From Chloroflexota bacterium (lineage in GTDB: Bacteria; Chloroflexota; Anaerolineae; Anaerolineales; Villigracilaceae), in contig JACRBI010000054.1 of the NCBI GenBank assembly GCA_016234495.1, positions 248,001 through 312,000 on the forward strand: 64,000 nucleotides of DNA, read 5' to 3'. How positions within the stretch are numbered: the stretch's first letter is position 1; the number at the start of each line of letters is the position of its first letter. The position numbers were made by a program, and so were the translations under genes. Shown here one piece after another: positions 48,985 to 58,061 of the stretch. The notes beneath the pieces were generated by a model that was given only the letters and a program-made list of their open reading frames with translations, was not told where the DNA came from and did not search any database.

Positions 48985-50379
48985 ATGAAAAATAATCGAT
49001 GGCTTGCACCCTTTATTGTTGCAGCCTTACTTGCGGCTGTCATTTCGCCTGTTGTTTTGGTGGGCTATTCCTACGCCAGAAAAGGGGAGGCTGAGTTCGC
49101 GCAACAAAATTATCAAGCCGCCGCAGATTCCCTCGAGCAAGCCGCGCGCCTTCTGGCGTGGCGGGATGATCTTTGGGATAAGGTGGGCATCGCTGCAAGT
49201 TATAGCGGAAATTACCCAGATGCAATTATTTTTCTAAATCGCGCGCCAGTCCTTTCAGAACAGGGATGGCAGGCAAAAGGTTCTGCCTACCTCAGCACGG
49301 GCGATATTTCATCCGCGCTGAAAACGTATCAACAAGGCTTACAATTTTATGATTCAGCTTCGTTATATGCCGGGCTTGCTTTCATTTATCGCCAGCAAAA
49401 AGAGTGGGCTGCTGAAAGCGAGGCATTGAAGAATCTAACCCGATTAAATCCAGCGGATGTCTACGCCCATTACAGGCTCGGGCTCATATTGACTATTCTT
49501 GAGCCCGAACATGCCCTGCCCGAATTAATGCTCGCTTCATCACTTAACTCTGAAACTGATCCCGCGGTGCAGACATTGCGTGCGGCCTTGAACGTCTCTG
49601 CCGAGCAAGCTGATCTGTCACAGCAGATGTTGACAATCGGACGCGCTCTGGGTTTGGTGCAGGAATGGGAACTGTCGATCGCTGCTTTCGAGAATGCTAT
49701 CTCACTTAACACTGAGAATGCCGAGGCGTGGGCATGGCTTGGCGAAGCAAAGCAGCAACTCGGTCAGGATGGACGCGCTGAACTTGATCATGCCGTATCG
49801 CTTGACCAGTCATCTGTCGTTGTCAACGCGCTGCGCGGTTTGTATTGGAATCGACAGGGAAATTATCCGCAGATGCTGGCTGAATATTTGCAGGCTGCTG
49901 AATCTGAGCCGACAAACCCCGCGTGGCAGGCTTCGGTTGGCGATGCGTACGCAAAGGGTGGCGACATCGTCTCTGCGCTGACGGCTTACCAGCGGGCGGC
50001 GGAACTTGCGCCGAAGGACGCAACCTACTGGCGGCTGCTGGCTGTCTTTTGTGCGGACAATGGCGCGCACGTTGAGGATATTGGTTTGCCCGCCGCTTTG
50101 AAGGCTGTTGAACTCGCGCCCGATGACCCGTTTGCGCTGGATGCTCTGGGTTGGGCATACCTCTCTTCAGGCAGGTACACCAACGCAATGCAGATTTTAT
50201 CGGATGTGGTCACGCGTTTCCCGAATCATTTGTCCGCGCATATTCATCTGGCGATGACGTACCTTGCGCAAGGCAACCGCGCGGCTGCGCTCGGCGAGTT
50301 GAGTTTTGTCCGCGCTGCAGACGGCGACGGGGTGGATGGGTTATTCGCCGAACAATTATTGAAGAAATATTTTCCGTAA
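48985..50379 (+). CDS. TPR repeat protein, membrane-anchored
   Basis: 464 aa. One N-terminal membrane helix (residues 8-27), then about ten tetratricopeptide repeats (for example AEFAQQNYQAAADSLEQAAR, ISSALKTYQQGLQFY and DPFALDALGWAYLSSGRYTN). TPR proteins are scaffolds for complexes. It is divergent from the sensor kinase with a 71-base gap, so the two may share regulation. TATAAT at 48969-48974 lies only 10 bases before the ATG and no ribosome site is visible, so a leaderless transcript is possible. Confidence 0.85.
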   Translation: MKNNRWLAPFIVAALLAAVISPVVLVGYSYARKGEAEFAQQNYQAAADSLEQAARLLAWRDDLWDKVGIAASYSGNYPDAIIFLNRAPVLSEQGWQAKGSAYLSTGDISSALKTYQQGLQFYDSASLYAGLAFIYRQQKEWAAESEALKNLTRLNPADVYAHYRLGLILTILEPEHALPELMLASSLNSETDPAVQTLRAALNVSAEQADLSQQMLTIGRALGLVQEWELSIAAFENAISLNTENAEAWAWLGEAKQQLGQDGRAELDHAVSLDQSSVVVNALRGLYWNRQGNYPQMLAEYLQAAESEPTNPAWQASVGDAYAKGGDIVSALTAYQRAAELAPKDATYWRLLAVFCADNGAHVEDIGLPAALKAVELAPDDPFALDALGWAYLSSGRYTNAMQILSDVVTRFPNHLSAHIHLAMTYLAQGNRAAALGELSFVRAADGDGVDGLFAEQLLKKYFP

Positions 50380-50409
50380 ATAAAATTCCCCCGTGATAAA
50401 ATCACGGAC

Positions 50410-51063
50410 ATGAAAAGATCACTAATCCTTCTTTCGTCATTTTATTTTATTCTCTCTGCCTGTTCGTCAATTGCGCAGACTCCAACTCCGCCGCAGGATC
50501 AGGGCGTGCCGTCGGGGAGTTTGCTTTTCCAGGATGATTTTGCTCAGCCAGTGACAGGGTGGGATCGTTTTTCAACAACCCAAGGCACAATGGATTATGA
50601 TGCGGGCGGTTACCGCCTGCTCGTGAATGCGCCTGAAACGAATTTCTGGTCCACGCCGCATAAGAATTTTGCTGACGTGCGCATGGAAGTGGATACGGGT
50701 AAACTGGCTGGCCCGGATGAGAACCGCATCGGCTTGATCTGCCGTTATTCAGGCAGTGATTATTATTTTTTCATGTTCACCAGCGACGGCTTTTATGGCA
50801 TCGGAATTTTCAACGGCGGAAAAGCACAGCTGCTGGGTCAAAGTGAAATGAAGACAGATGCCAATATCAAAACGGGGCTGGCTGTCAATCACATCCGCGC
50901 CGATTGCGTGGGGGATACGTTGTCGTTTTACATCAACGGCTTCCCGGTTGCTTCGGCAAAGGATACGACCCTGAAGTCCGGTGACATCGGTCTGCTGGCT
51001 GGCACGTTTGCTCAAACGGGCGTGGACGTGGTCTTCGATAATTTTGTCGCGCTGAAACCGTGA
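50410..51063 (+). CDS. Lipoprotein with concanavalin-like (DUF1080/LamG-type) domain
   Basis: 217 aa. Signal peptide with lipobox LSAC. The mature part reads like a jelly-roll: LLFQDDFAQPVTGWDRFS, RMEVDTGKLAG, GLICRYSGSDYYFFMFTSDG, LSFYINGFPVAS and VVFDNFVAL. Such domains bind or cleave glycans; no catalytic residues can be claimed. A hairpin (CCGTGAT 50391-50397 with ATCACGG 50401-50407) ends 2 bases before the ATG and could hide the ribosome site. Confidence 0.75.
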   Translation: MKRSLILLSSFYFILSACSSIAQTPTPPQDQGVPSGSLLFQDDFAQPVTGWDRFSTTQGTMDYDAGGYRLLVNAPETNFWSTPHKNFADVRMEVDTGKLAGPDENRIGLICRYSGSDYYFFMFTSDGFYGIGIFNGGKAQLLGQSEMKTDANIKTGLAVNHIRADCVGDTLSFYINGFPVASAKDTTLKSGDIGLLAGTFAQTGVDVVFDNFVALKP

Positions 51064-51253
51064 AGAGCAAGGATGAATGATGAAGGATGAAAGATGAGTG
51101 TGGGGCATCCGCATCCTTCATTTTTATAAAGGGGAAAATTCTGTGCATGGAATTCAGATTAACCGTTAACACACCTCCAACCAACATCCAACAAACGCGG
51201 TGATAAAATACCTGCACCGTCCACAGTCCATCGTCTACGGTCTTCCCTGACCT

Positions 51254-52801
51254 ATGCTTCCGGCCAACCTTCTTCCAGACTTCCGCGTCCGCCAACGAGA
51301 TTATCTGCTCGAAATTTCGCGCATGTTGACTCAAGAATTGGATCTTGAGAAATTGCTGGCGCGCATATTGCGCGTCTCAATTGAAATGCTGGCGGGTCAG
51401 GCGGGCATCATTGCGCTGAAACAGCCCGAGGGCTGGCGCGTCTCTGCCGCGCATGGGATCGCTCCGGCGTTTATGAGCTACCTCACGCCCTTGCTGGCAG
51501 AGGAAGTCGTCAGCGAGTTGGATGTGATCGAACTCAACCGCATGTTGAAGGAATTGACCTACACTGCCAGTATGGGGCTGCTCAACGGCACAGGACTGCC
51601 GCTCGCCGCGCATGGACGGGTCATCGGGGTGATATTCATCTTCCGCAACTACGCCGACCTGTTTACGCCGGACGACCGCGTGCTGTTGCAGTCCTTTGCA
51701 GACCAGGCTGCGATTGCGGTCTTCAATGCCCAGCTTTACGGGGATGTCTCCTACGAGAAGCAGCGACTTGATGCATTGCTTGACTCTGCCGCAGATGGAA
51801 TCCTCATCCTTAATGCGGAGTTGGTGATTGAACGCTGCAACGGCGCATTCGAAAAACTATACGGTCTTAGCCGCGATGAAATTGTCGGCAGAAACCATCA
51901 TGAAATCATCCACTGGAAGAAGGAACCGCAAGGCACAACGCTGGAAGAATCTGTTGTCAGCGGGTGGCCGCTGACGCCCAACGCCACTTTGTATGTAGAA
52001 GGCGATATCGAGCGTCCACTGCCGCCGCATCTTCCGGTGGGAATCACGTACGCGCCTCTGCTTTCAAGTGAAAACAAATTGCGCAACGTCTTTGTCAGCG
52101 TGCGCGATATTACTCACTTCCGCAATGCGGATGAGATCAAGGCCACGTTTATTTCAATCGTCAGCCATGAACTGCGGACGCCGGTTGCGCTGATCAAAGG
52201 CTATGCGTCCACTTTGCGGCGTGATGATGCGCGCTGGGATAAACACACCATCAGCGATTCGCTGGCCGTCATCGAAGAAGAGGCCGACCGCCTGTCAAAG
52301 ATGATCGATGACCTGCTTGACGCTTCGCGGCTGCAAGCCGGCGGCCTCAGCTTGAATCAAGCCGATGTCGCTCTGCCCAGCCTTGCGTTAAGAGTGACCG
52401 AGCGCTTCGCGGCGCAATCTCCCAAGCATCGACTCGTCGCCGATTTCCCGCCAAATTTTCCGGTCATCATTGGCGATGAAACGCGCATCGAGCAGGTGCT
52501 TGCCAACCTTGTTTCCAATTCAATTAAGTATGCTCCCGCTGGCGAGATCAAGATCAGCGGAAGCGCACGGCCTGAGCAGGTGATCGTGTGCGTCAGCGAT
52601 GAAGGCAAAGGCATTGACGCCAAAGACCTGCCTTTTATCTTCGATCGTTTTTATCGCTCGACAAATGCCGTCAAGCAGACGAAGGGCGCGGGGCTGGGAC
52701 TATTCCTTGCACGGGCGATCGTCGAAGCACATGGCGGGCGCATCTGGGCTGACCCGAAGCCTGATTCTGGCGCGAGAATCTGTTTCTCCCTTCCAAGATG
52801 A
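51254..52801 (+). CDS. Sensor histidine kinase, GAF-PAS-HisKA-HATPase
   Basis: 515 aa, soluble. GAF domain about residues 15-165, PAS domain 170-290 (LLDSAADGILILNAELVIER), HisKA with phosphoacceptor His in IVSHELRTPVALIKGY near residue 304, and HATPase with LVSNSIKYAP, VSDEGKGID and GAGLGLFLARAIVE. All catalytic boxes are present, in contrast to the kinase at 46565. No response regulator is adjacent, so it is an orphan. No Shine-Dalgarno is visible before the ATG. Confidence 0.9.
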   Translation: MLPANLLPDFRVRQRDYLLEISRMLTQELDLEKLLARILRVSIEMLAGQAGIIALKQPEGWRVSAAHGIAPAFMSYLTPLLAEEVVSELDVIELNRMLKELTYTASMGLLNGTGLPLAAHGRVIGVIFIFRNYADLFTPDDRVLLQSFADQAAIAVFNAQLYGDVSYEKQRLDALLDSAADGILILNAELVIERCNGAFEKLYGLSRDEIVGRNHHEIIHWKKEPQGTTLEESVVSGWPLTPNATLYVEGDIERPLPPHLPVGITYAPLLSSENKLRNVFVSVRDITHFRNADEIKATFISIVSHELRTPVALIKGYASTLRRDDARWDKHTISDSLAVIEEEADRLSKMIDDLLDASRLQAGGLSLNQADVALPSLALRVTERFAAQSPKHRLVADFPPNFPVIIGDETRIEQVLANLVSNSIKYAPAGEIKISGSARPEQVIVCVSDEGKGIDAKDLPFIFDRFYRSTNAVKQTKGAGLGLFLARAIVEAHGGRIWADPKPDSGARICFSLPR

Positions 52802-52867
52802 CAAAGACCTTTCGGTCTTCTCAAATGGTAAAATCAAACAGCAAATTTAGAAAAAAAGGATAAACGC

Positions 52868-54676
52868 ATGGCCGCCACAATTCCCGTACGCAGTAAAGTT
52901 GAAAAGAAATACACATGGAATGCCGAAAGTGTTTACAAATCCCAGAAGGAATGGGAAGCCGCCTTGCAGGCGGTTATGAACGACATCCCCAAAGTAAAGA
53001 AATTTGAAGGAAAACTCAGCGAGAGTTCCGACATGTTGTTGAAGGGGTACACTGCCATCGAAGACCTGCTCCTTCGCGCGCAGACTGTCTTCATGTACGC
53101 GCAGTTTTCCTATGCGGTGGATACGACCAATCAAGCCGCAGGCGCGATGATCGGAAAAGCGCAGGGCATGTATGGTCAGGTGGGCGCGGCTGTTTCCTTC
53201 ATTAATCCTGAACTGCTCAAGATCGGCAGGAAAAAACTCAATGCGTGGATGAAGGAAAATAAAAAACTTGCAGTTTACAGCCACGCCATTGACGACCTGT
53301 TCCGTCAGCAGGCGCACGTGCGCTCCGCTGAAGTGGAAGAAATCCTCGGCATGGTGGCTGACCCATTTGGCGGAATCTCCACCAGCACCAGCATGTTGGT
53401 AAACGCCGATTTCAAATTTGCGCCTGCTGTGGACAGCAAAGGTAAAAAACTGGAAGTGACACAGGGAAATTTCTACTCCACCCTGTTGGAACACCCCGAC
53501 CGAAAAGTGCGCCAGAGCGCCTTTGAAAGTTACCACGACAAGCACATCGAATTCAAGAACACGCTTGCCACGAATCTTTCCACATCCATCAGCGCCAACG
53601 TGTTCAATATGCGCGCGCGCAAATTCAACACGACACTTTCTGCGTCGTTGTTCAACACCAACATCCCCGAAGAAGTTTTTCACAACCTGATCAATACCTT
53701 CAAGAAGAATCTGCCCATCTGGCACCGCTACTTTGATATCCGCCGCAAGGCGTTGGGGTTGAAAGATATTCAATACTTCGACATGTGGGCGCCGATTGCG
53801 AAAAAGAAGACGGCACTCTCCTACGAGAAGGCTGTGGACTTGATCAGCGAGAGTCTCGCGCCGCTTGGCAAGGACTATGTCAACACGCTCCGCCGCGGCA
53901 CGCTCAAAGATCGCTGGGTCGATTCAACTGCAAACAAAGGCAAGATGAACGGCGCGTTCTCGTACGGCGCTCCGAAGACCCATCCGTTCATCATGATGTC
54001 ATTCACGGATGACATCGGCAGCATGAGCACGCTCGCGCACGAACTTGGTCATTCCATGCACTCGTATCTCACCTGGCAGAATCAACCGCTGGCATACTCA
54101 GGCTATTCGCTGTTCGTGGCAGAAGTTGCTTCGAATTTCAACCAGGCCATGATGCGCGGACATCTGCTCAAGACCATCACCGACAAGAACTTCCTGATCT
54201 CTTTGATCGAAGAAGCAGTCGGCGGCAACTTCTTTAGATATTTCTTCCAGATGCCGACTCTGGCACGCTTCGAGCTGGAGACTCATCAACGCGCCGAACG
54301 CGGCGAACCGTTGACAGCCGATTCAATGCAAAATCTGATGGCTGATCTGTTTACCGAGGGGTTTGGTCCCAGGGTGAAGATTGACCGTCCGCGCGTGGGC
54401 ATGGTCTGGTCAACATTTGGTCACCTGTTCGTGGATTATTATGTTTATCAATACGCCACCGGTATTTCAGGGGCGCACGCACTCTCCGGCAGAATCCTGC
54501 GCGGCGAACCGAATGCTGTGGAAAATTACCTCAGCTTCTTAAAATCGGGTTCGTCGGTCTATCCACTGGATGTGCTCAATAAGGCAGGCGTGGATTTGAC
54601 CACTCCCAAGGCCGTCGAAGAGACCTTCGCTGTGATGGAAAGTTATATTGACCGGCTGGAAGAGTTGGTTGGATAA
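52868..54676 (+). CDS. pepF: Oligoendopeptidase F (M3B family)
   Basis: 602 aa, normal PepF length. Zinc-binding motif AHELGHSMHSYL with HExxH at about residues 391-395 and the third ligand Glu in FVAEVASNFNQ about 25 residues later. N-terminal helical region typical of M3B enzymes. Cleaves short peptides in the cytosol. An AAGGA site precedes the ATG. A terminator follows. Confidence 0.93.
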   Translation: MAATIPVRSKVEKKYTWNAESVYKSQKEWEAALQAVMNDIPKVKKFEGKLSESSDMLLKGYTAIEDLLLRAQTVFMYAQFSYAVDTTNQAAGAMIGKAQGMYGQVGAAVSFINPELLKIGRKKLNAWMKENKKLAVYSHAIDDLFRQQAHVRSAEVEEILGMVADPFGGISTSTSMLVNADFKFAPAVDSKGKKLEVTQGNFYSTLLEHPDRKVRQSAFESYHDKHIEFKNTLATNLSTSISANVFNMRARKFNTTLSASLFNTNIPEEVFHNLINTFKKNLPIWHRYFDIRRKALGLKDIQYFDMWAPIAKKKTALSYEKAVDLISESLAPLGKDYVNTLRRGTLKDRWVDSTANKGKMNGAFSYGAPKTHPFIMMSFTDDIGSMSTLAHELGHSMHSYLTWQNQPLAYSGYSLFVAEVASNFNQAMMRGHLLKTITDKNFLISLIEEAVGGNFFRYFFQMPTLARFELETHQRAERGEPLTADSMQNLMADLFTEGFGPRVKIDRPRVGMVWSTFGHLFVDYYVYQYATGISGAHALSGRILRGEPNAVENYLSFLKSGSSVYPLDVLNKAGVDLTTPKAVEETFAVMESYIDRLEELVG

Positions 54677-54690
54677 GTAATTTAGGGAAT

Positions 54691-54737
54691 CGGGAATTGG
54701 GCGTCGGGAGTTGTCTCCGATTCCCAATTCCCGTTTT
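54691..54737 (+). terminator. Intrinsic terminator of pepF
   Basis: CGGGAATTGGG (54691-54701) pairs perfectly with CCCAATTCCCG (54723-54733), then TTTTTC. The 21-base loop has its own partial pairing. Confidence 0.7.
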
Positions 54738-54770
54738 TCTTCATTCAAAATCGGAAATCGGAAATCATAC

Positions 54771-56132
54771 ATGCCACAAACTCAAATCTCGTGTCCCCGC
54801 TGCAGGCAGATCATCCCTGCCAATGTTGAACAACTCTTCGATGTGACGCATGAACCCGCGTCCAAGCAACGCCTGTTAAGCGGGCAATCCAATTTTGCGC
54901 GCTGTCAATACTGCGGGTTTGAAGGCCGCATTCCAACCCCGGTTGTTTATCATGACAACGACAAGGAATTGCTGTTGACCTTCTTCCCGATGGAATTGGG
55001 AATGCCGATCAATGAGCAGGAAAAAATGATCGGCCCGTTGATCAAGCAGGTGGTGGATCGCCTCCCAGCTGAAAAACGCAAAGGCTATTTGTTCAATCCG
55101 CAAGCCAACCTGACCTTTGAATCGATGATGGAAACGATCCTGAATAAGGACGGCATTTCATCCGAGATGATCAAATCACAGCAGGAGCGGGTGCAGCTCG
55201 TTGAGCGCTTGTTAAAGGTGACCACGGCGGATGTCCGCTCGGAGATGATCAAACAGAACGAGAAGATCATCGACGAACAATTCTTCGGGTTGTTCAGCCG
55301 CATCGCGCAGAACGCCATGCAGGGCGGGCAGGAACAGATAGCGCGCGCGCTGATCGAGTTGCAGAAACAACTCCTGGACGAAACCGCCTTTGGCCGTCAG
55401 CTGAAGGAATCTGTCGGAGAAATAGAAGCAGCCACAAAGGTATTGCAAGAAGCGGGGCAGAGTCTCACGCGCGAAAAACTGCTGGACTTCGTCCTCGAAG
55501 CGCAGAATGATGCCCGTGTCCGCGCTTATGTCCAGTTGGCGCGCGGCGGCATGGACTATGTCTTTTTCCAGAACCTGACCGAGAAGATTGACAAGGCTGC
55601 GGGCGATGAGAAGACTCGGCTTGAATCCATCCGCGAGAAGGTGCTCGGATTTGTGGCTGATGTGGATAAACAGCTCGAAGCGCGGTTCAGGCAGGCGACC
55701 GAGTTTGTGGAATCACTCCTCAAGGAAGAGGATGTGGAGAAGGTGACGCGCGAGAACATCGAAGGCTTTACGCAAGACTCTGTGGAAGTGGTGAGTCAGC
55801 TTCTGCGTCAGGCATCTGAGAAGAACGATTACACGCGCATGGGCAAACTGCAAAAGATGGCACAGGTCTTGCAGGAAGCCAGCGCGCCTCCGCCCGAAGT
55901 GGCTTTCATCGAGCAGTTGATTCAAGCTCCAGATGACGCGGCTGTCGAGAAGATGCTGGCCGATAATGACGCTGTGATCACCGACCAGTTCCTCGAAGCT
56001 TTGAGCGGCCTCGTGGCGCAGATGGACTCGCAAGCCTCGCAGGGAAACCCCGAAGCGCAGGCGCTCTCGCAAAGGTTGAGCGAGGTTTTCAAGATCGCCT
56101 TGAAATACTCGATGAAAAAGAAGATGGGATAG
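54771..56132 (+). CDS. CpXC domain-containing protein
   Basis: 453 aa. The N-terminal CpXC domain has two Cys pairs, CPRCRQIIPANVEQ and ARCQYCGFEG, and covers about residues 5-130; it probably binds zinc. The remainder is long alpha-helical and highly charged, with coiled-coil-like runs. No enzymatic motif. The ATG at 54771 starts directly before the first Cys pair; an in-frame ATG at 54711 lies within the terminator loop and is rejected. Function unknown. Confidence 0.8.
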   Translation: MPQTQISCPRCRQIIPANVEQLFDVTHEPASKQRLLSGQSNFARCQYCGFEGRIPTPVVYHDNDKELLLTFFPMELGMPINEQEKMIGPLIKQVVDRLPAEKRKGYLFNPQANLTFESMMETILNKDGISSEMIKSQQERVQLVERLLKVTTADVRSEMIKQNEKIIDEQFFGLFSRIAQNAMQGGQEQIARALIELQKQLLDETAFGRQLKESVGEIEAATKVLQEAGQSLTREKLLDFVLEAQNDARVRAYVQLARGGMDYVFFQNLTEKIDKAAGDEKTRLESIREKVLGFVADVDKQLEARFRQATEFVESLLKEEDVEKVTRENIEGFTQDSVEVVSQLLRQASEKNDYTRMGKLQKMAQVLQEASAPPPEVAFIEQLIQAPDDAAVEKMLADNDAVITDQFLEALSGLVAQMDSQASQGNPEAQALSQRLSEVFKIALKYSMKKKMG

Positions 56133-56295
56133 AAGAGAGAAGTCGGCCGCTGAGTTGGCCGACTTTTTTTTCGCGCTGGGGTCTCCAAATAATTGCGAGG
56201 CTTATTGCCTGTTGAACTCCACCTCTGTATTTCGTATAATGAATTCAGGCAGGATATGGATTGGATGAGTCAATGATGCTCGCGGAGGGCGTGTC

Positions 56296-57285
56296 ATGCC
56301 TGAAACAAAAAATCAAACTGTGCAAAAAACAAGGGTGGACAGGAAGATTTATTTTTACCGTGCTGTGTCAACTATGGATAAGGGTGGAAAACCCGCGTTT
56401 AACCCGCTGAAGGTATTTCAAGCGATCAACACGATTCCGTGGAAGACGCGTTACAAGGATGAAGGCATGGGGAAGGAAACCTGCTGCTGGCCGGGTAGGG
56501 AAATCACCATTCCCTGTTCTGTCAGATTTTGCTTGATACGCAGAACAGATTTGCCGCAAAAAGAAATCCTTGGAGTCTTGACGTCGTTAAATTTAGAGCG
56601 AGGTTCCGGGCTTGCGGAAAAAATCCATGTAGTCTTTTTTGAAAATAATGTCATCGGTGCAGACTACAATTTCTACGGCCCGAGCATGGCGAAGTTTGCA
56701 GATTACCTTTTGGAGATGGGAAAACACCTGGAAAAAAGGGAAAAAAGACTTGTAAATAAAAAGCTCCAGAACAATCCAACGATTCCCAAAGGATTGCGGT
56801 TCGTACCGTTAATAAGAGGCGATGTTGTTGACCAACTCAATAAAATGGTGGAGATCAGGTTATTCCGCTTGAGAATCAGAAAGTCTTTTGCGGCGAATCT
56901 AGCCGAGGCGAGTAAAAGTCTGGCGGCGGCATTCAAAGCTGCGGGCAGGGCGGGCAAGGCGGATAATGTTGAGATTATTCTGAGAACCCCCTCTCATTCC
57001 AAAGACTCGCTGAGTCAGAAAATCTTCGAGGCGGCGCAGAAGATCGTGCGAATTCCGGGCTTGCAACACGAAGCCTTGAACTTTTCGGTCAAAGGTCTGG
57101 GCGACGATGCCAAAAAAGCCGTTGAACTTGACCTGCTGGGCGACAAGTTGATCTCCACCCAATCCATTTGCCTGATAAATAACCGCACGAAGATCTTGGA
57201 ATCGCGGTCTGCTTACAGTGCGATCAAAAAAGCCCATAGAAAATTAAAGAAGGCTTTGGAGAATGCCCCTGAGGTTGATCTATGA
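56296..57285 (+). CDS. Hypothetical soluble protein, first gene of an unassigned two-gene module
   Basis: 329 aa, not recognised. It opens with a short basic segment and a strand RKIYFYRAVS, has a Cys pair (ETCCWPGREI), a central acidic/basic helix (residues 140-165: LEKREKRLVNKKLQ) and a mixed alpha/beta C-terminal half ending in a Lys-rich helix (KKAHRKLKKALENA). No signal peptide or membrane segment. A GGAGGG site precedes the ATG. It overlaps the next gene by 4 bases, so the two products are probably made in fixed ratio. The pattern, a soluble protein coupled to a small membrane protein, is common in defence or toxin systems, but nothing in the sequence proves it. Confidence 0.6.
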   Translation: MPETKNQTVQKTRVDRKIYFYRAVSTMDKGGKPAFNPLKVFQAINTIPWKTRYKDEGMGKETCCWPGREITIPCSVRFCLIRRTDLPQKEILGVLTSLNLERGSGLAEKIHVVFFENNVIGADYNFYGPSMAKFADYLLEMGKHLEKREKRLVNKKLQNNPTIPKGLRFVPLIRGDVVDQLNKMVEIRLFRLRIRKSFAANLAEASKSLAAAFKAAGRAGKADNVEIILRTPSHSKDSLSQKIFEAAQKIVRIPGLQHEALNFSVKGLGDDAKKAVELDLLGDKLISTQSICLINNRTKILESRSAYSAIKKAHRKLKKALENAPEVDL

Positions 57286-57773
57286 CAAGGGTAAAGGAAT
57301 TTTGGGAAGCGCATTTCCTGCCGCTGGAATTTCTCGTTTCAATCCTGACGATGGCAGGTTTCATCATCTGGGGCGAGTTCTACGCTGGCAGGGGGGTGAT
57401 GGACTCCCTGCTTGAAGGGAATCGCAGCGCAGTGTATGGCGCGCTTTCGGCGATCTTTGGCGCGTTGCTGGGGTTCGTCATCACCGCTGTTTCGATCGTG
57501 CTCGGGTATGTGGCCAGCGACAAATTGACGCTGGTGCGGGAAAGTCCGCATTACGAAGACCTCTGGCGGGTATACAAAGCGGCCATGAGATCTCTAGCCG
57601 TTGCCACCATCGCCGGCTTGCTTGGTTTGATCTTCGACCGCGAAGCGCGTCCCATGCCGTTCCTTTTTTACTTGAATATACTTACAACCACGCTGGCTTT
57701 CTTTAGATTGGGGCGAAGCATCTGGGTGCTGGAAAATATCATCAGCCTCGTTACGCAGAAAGACGAGAATTAA
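57282..57773 (+). CDS. Hypothetical four-helix membrane protein, second gene of the module
   Basis: 163 aa, not recognised. Membrane helices at about residues 16-35, 50-77, 100-118 and 124-150; helix 2 is Gly/Ala-rich (LSAIFGALLGFVITAVSIVL). A charged loop (KLTLVRESPHYEDLWRVYKA) separates helices 2 and 3. Its start overlaps the upstream stop (ATGA). It could be a channel or membrane anchor for the upstream protein. The stop codon directly abuts the LmbE-like fragment. Confidence 0.6.
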   Translation: MTRVKEFWEAHFLPLEFLVSILTMAGFIIWGEFYAGRGVMDSLLEGNRSAVYGALSAIFGALLGFVITAVSIVLGYVASDKLTLVRESPHYEDLWRVYKAAMRSLAVATIAGLLGLIFDREARPMPFLFYLNILTTTLAFFRLGRSIWVLENIISLVTQKDEN

Positions 57774-57775
57774 AT

Positions 57776-57836
57776 TTACCTCAACCCTTCAAACAAATCT
57801 GTCTCTACTTTTCTACCGCCGTTGACCAGAATACGC
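57776..57836 (-). pseudogene. Duplicate 3' end of an LmbE/PIG-L deacetylase gene
   Basis: Bases 57772-57828 match 58746-58802, the 3' end of the intact deacetylase gene, at 52 of 57 positions. On the minus strand the fragment reads VNGGRKVETDLFEGLR plus a stop, against VNGGRKIEADLFEGLR in the intact gene. Similarity ends abruptly upstream. Confidence 0.8.
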
Positions 57837-57850
57837 CGAAAAAACGGCGT
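57833..57850 (+). terminator. Short hairpin after the two-gene module
   Basis: ACGCCG (57833-57838) and CGGCGT (57845-57850) with a run of A as loop, followed by a T-rich tract (about 57852-57864). Possible terminator. Confidence 0.4.
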
Positions 57851-57882
57851 GTTTGCATTTTTGTTAGAAATTCTTACCCTTT

Positions 57883-57911
57883 CTATACTTTCCCTATACT
57901 TTCCCTATACC
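57883..57911. repeat. Tandem repeat CTATACTTTCC, 2.6 copies
   Basis: CTATACTTTCC at 57883-57893 and 57894-57904, then CTATACC. It lies upstream of the secreted-protein promoter and could serve as an activator-binding array or be a slippage product. Confidence 0.6.
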
Positions 57912-57919
57912 GTGGAATA

Positions 57920-57947
57920 GTGACAACCGCTCGGAAATTATTATAAT
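57920..57947 (+). promoter_or_regulatory. Candidate promoter of the small secreted protein gene
   Basis: GTGACA (57920-57925), 16-base spacer, TATAAT (57942-57947). Leader of about 105 bases to the ATG at 58062. Confidence 0.5.
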
Positions 57948-58061
57948 AACGGCCTCCATAGTATTTGGAGGTGCGCCAAAGCTTTCCGTGAATTTCAAAA
58001 AAGCAGATTGCACCAATGAGTAAAGTTCACCCATTTTTCAAACTAAAAAGGACAGCAACAA

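Noticed and set aside
52847-53773. 308-codon open frame antisense to pepF
   Set aside because: Overlaps the M3 peptidase completely and shows no domain.
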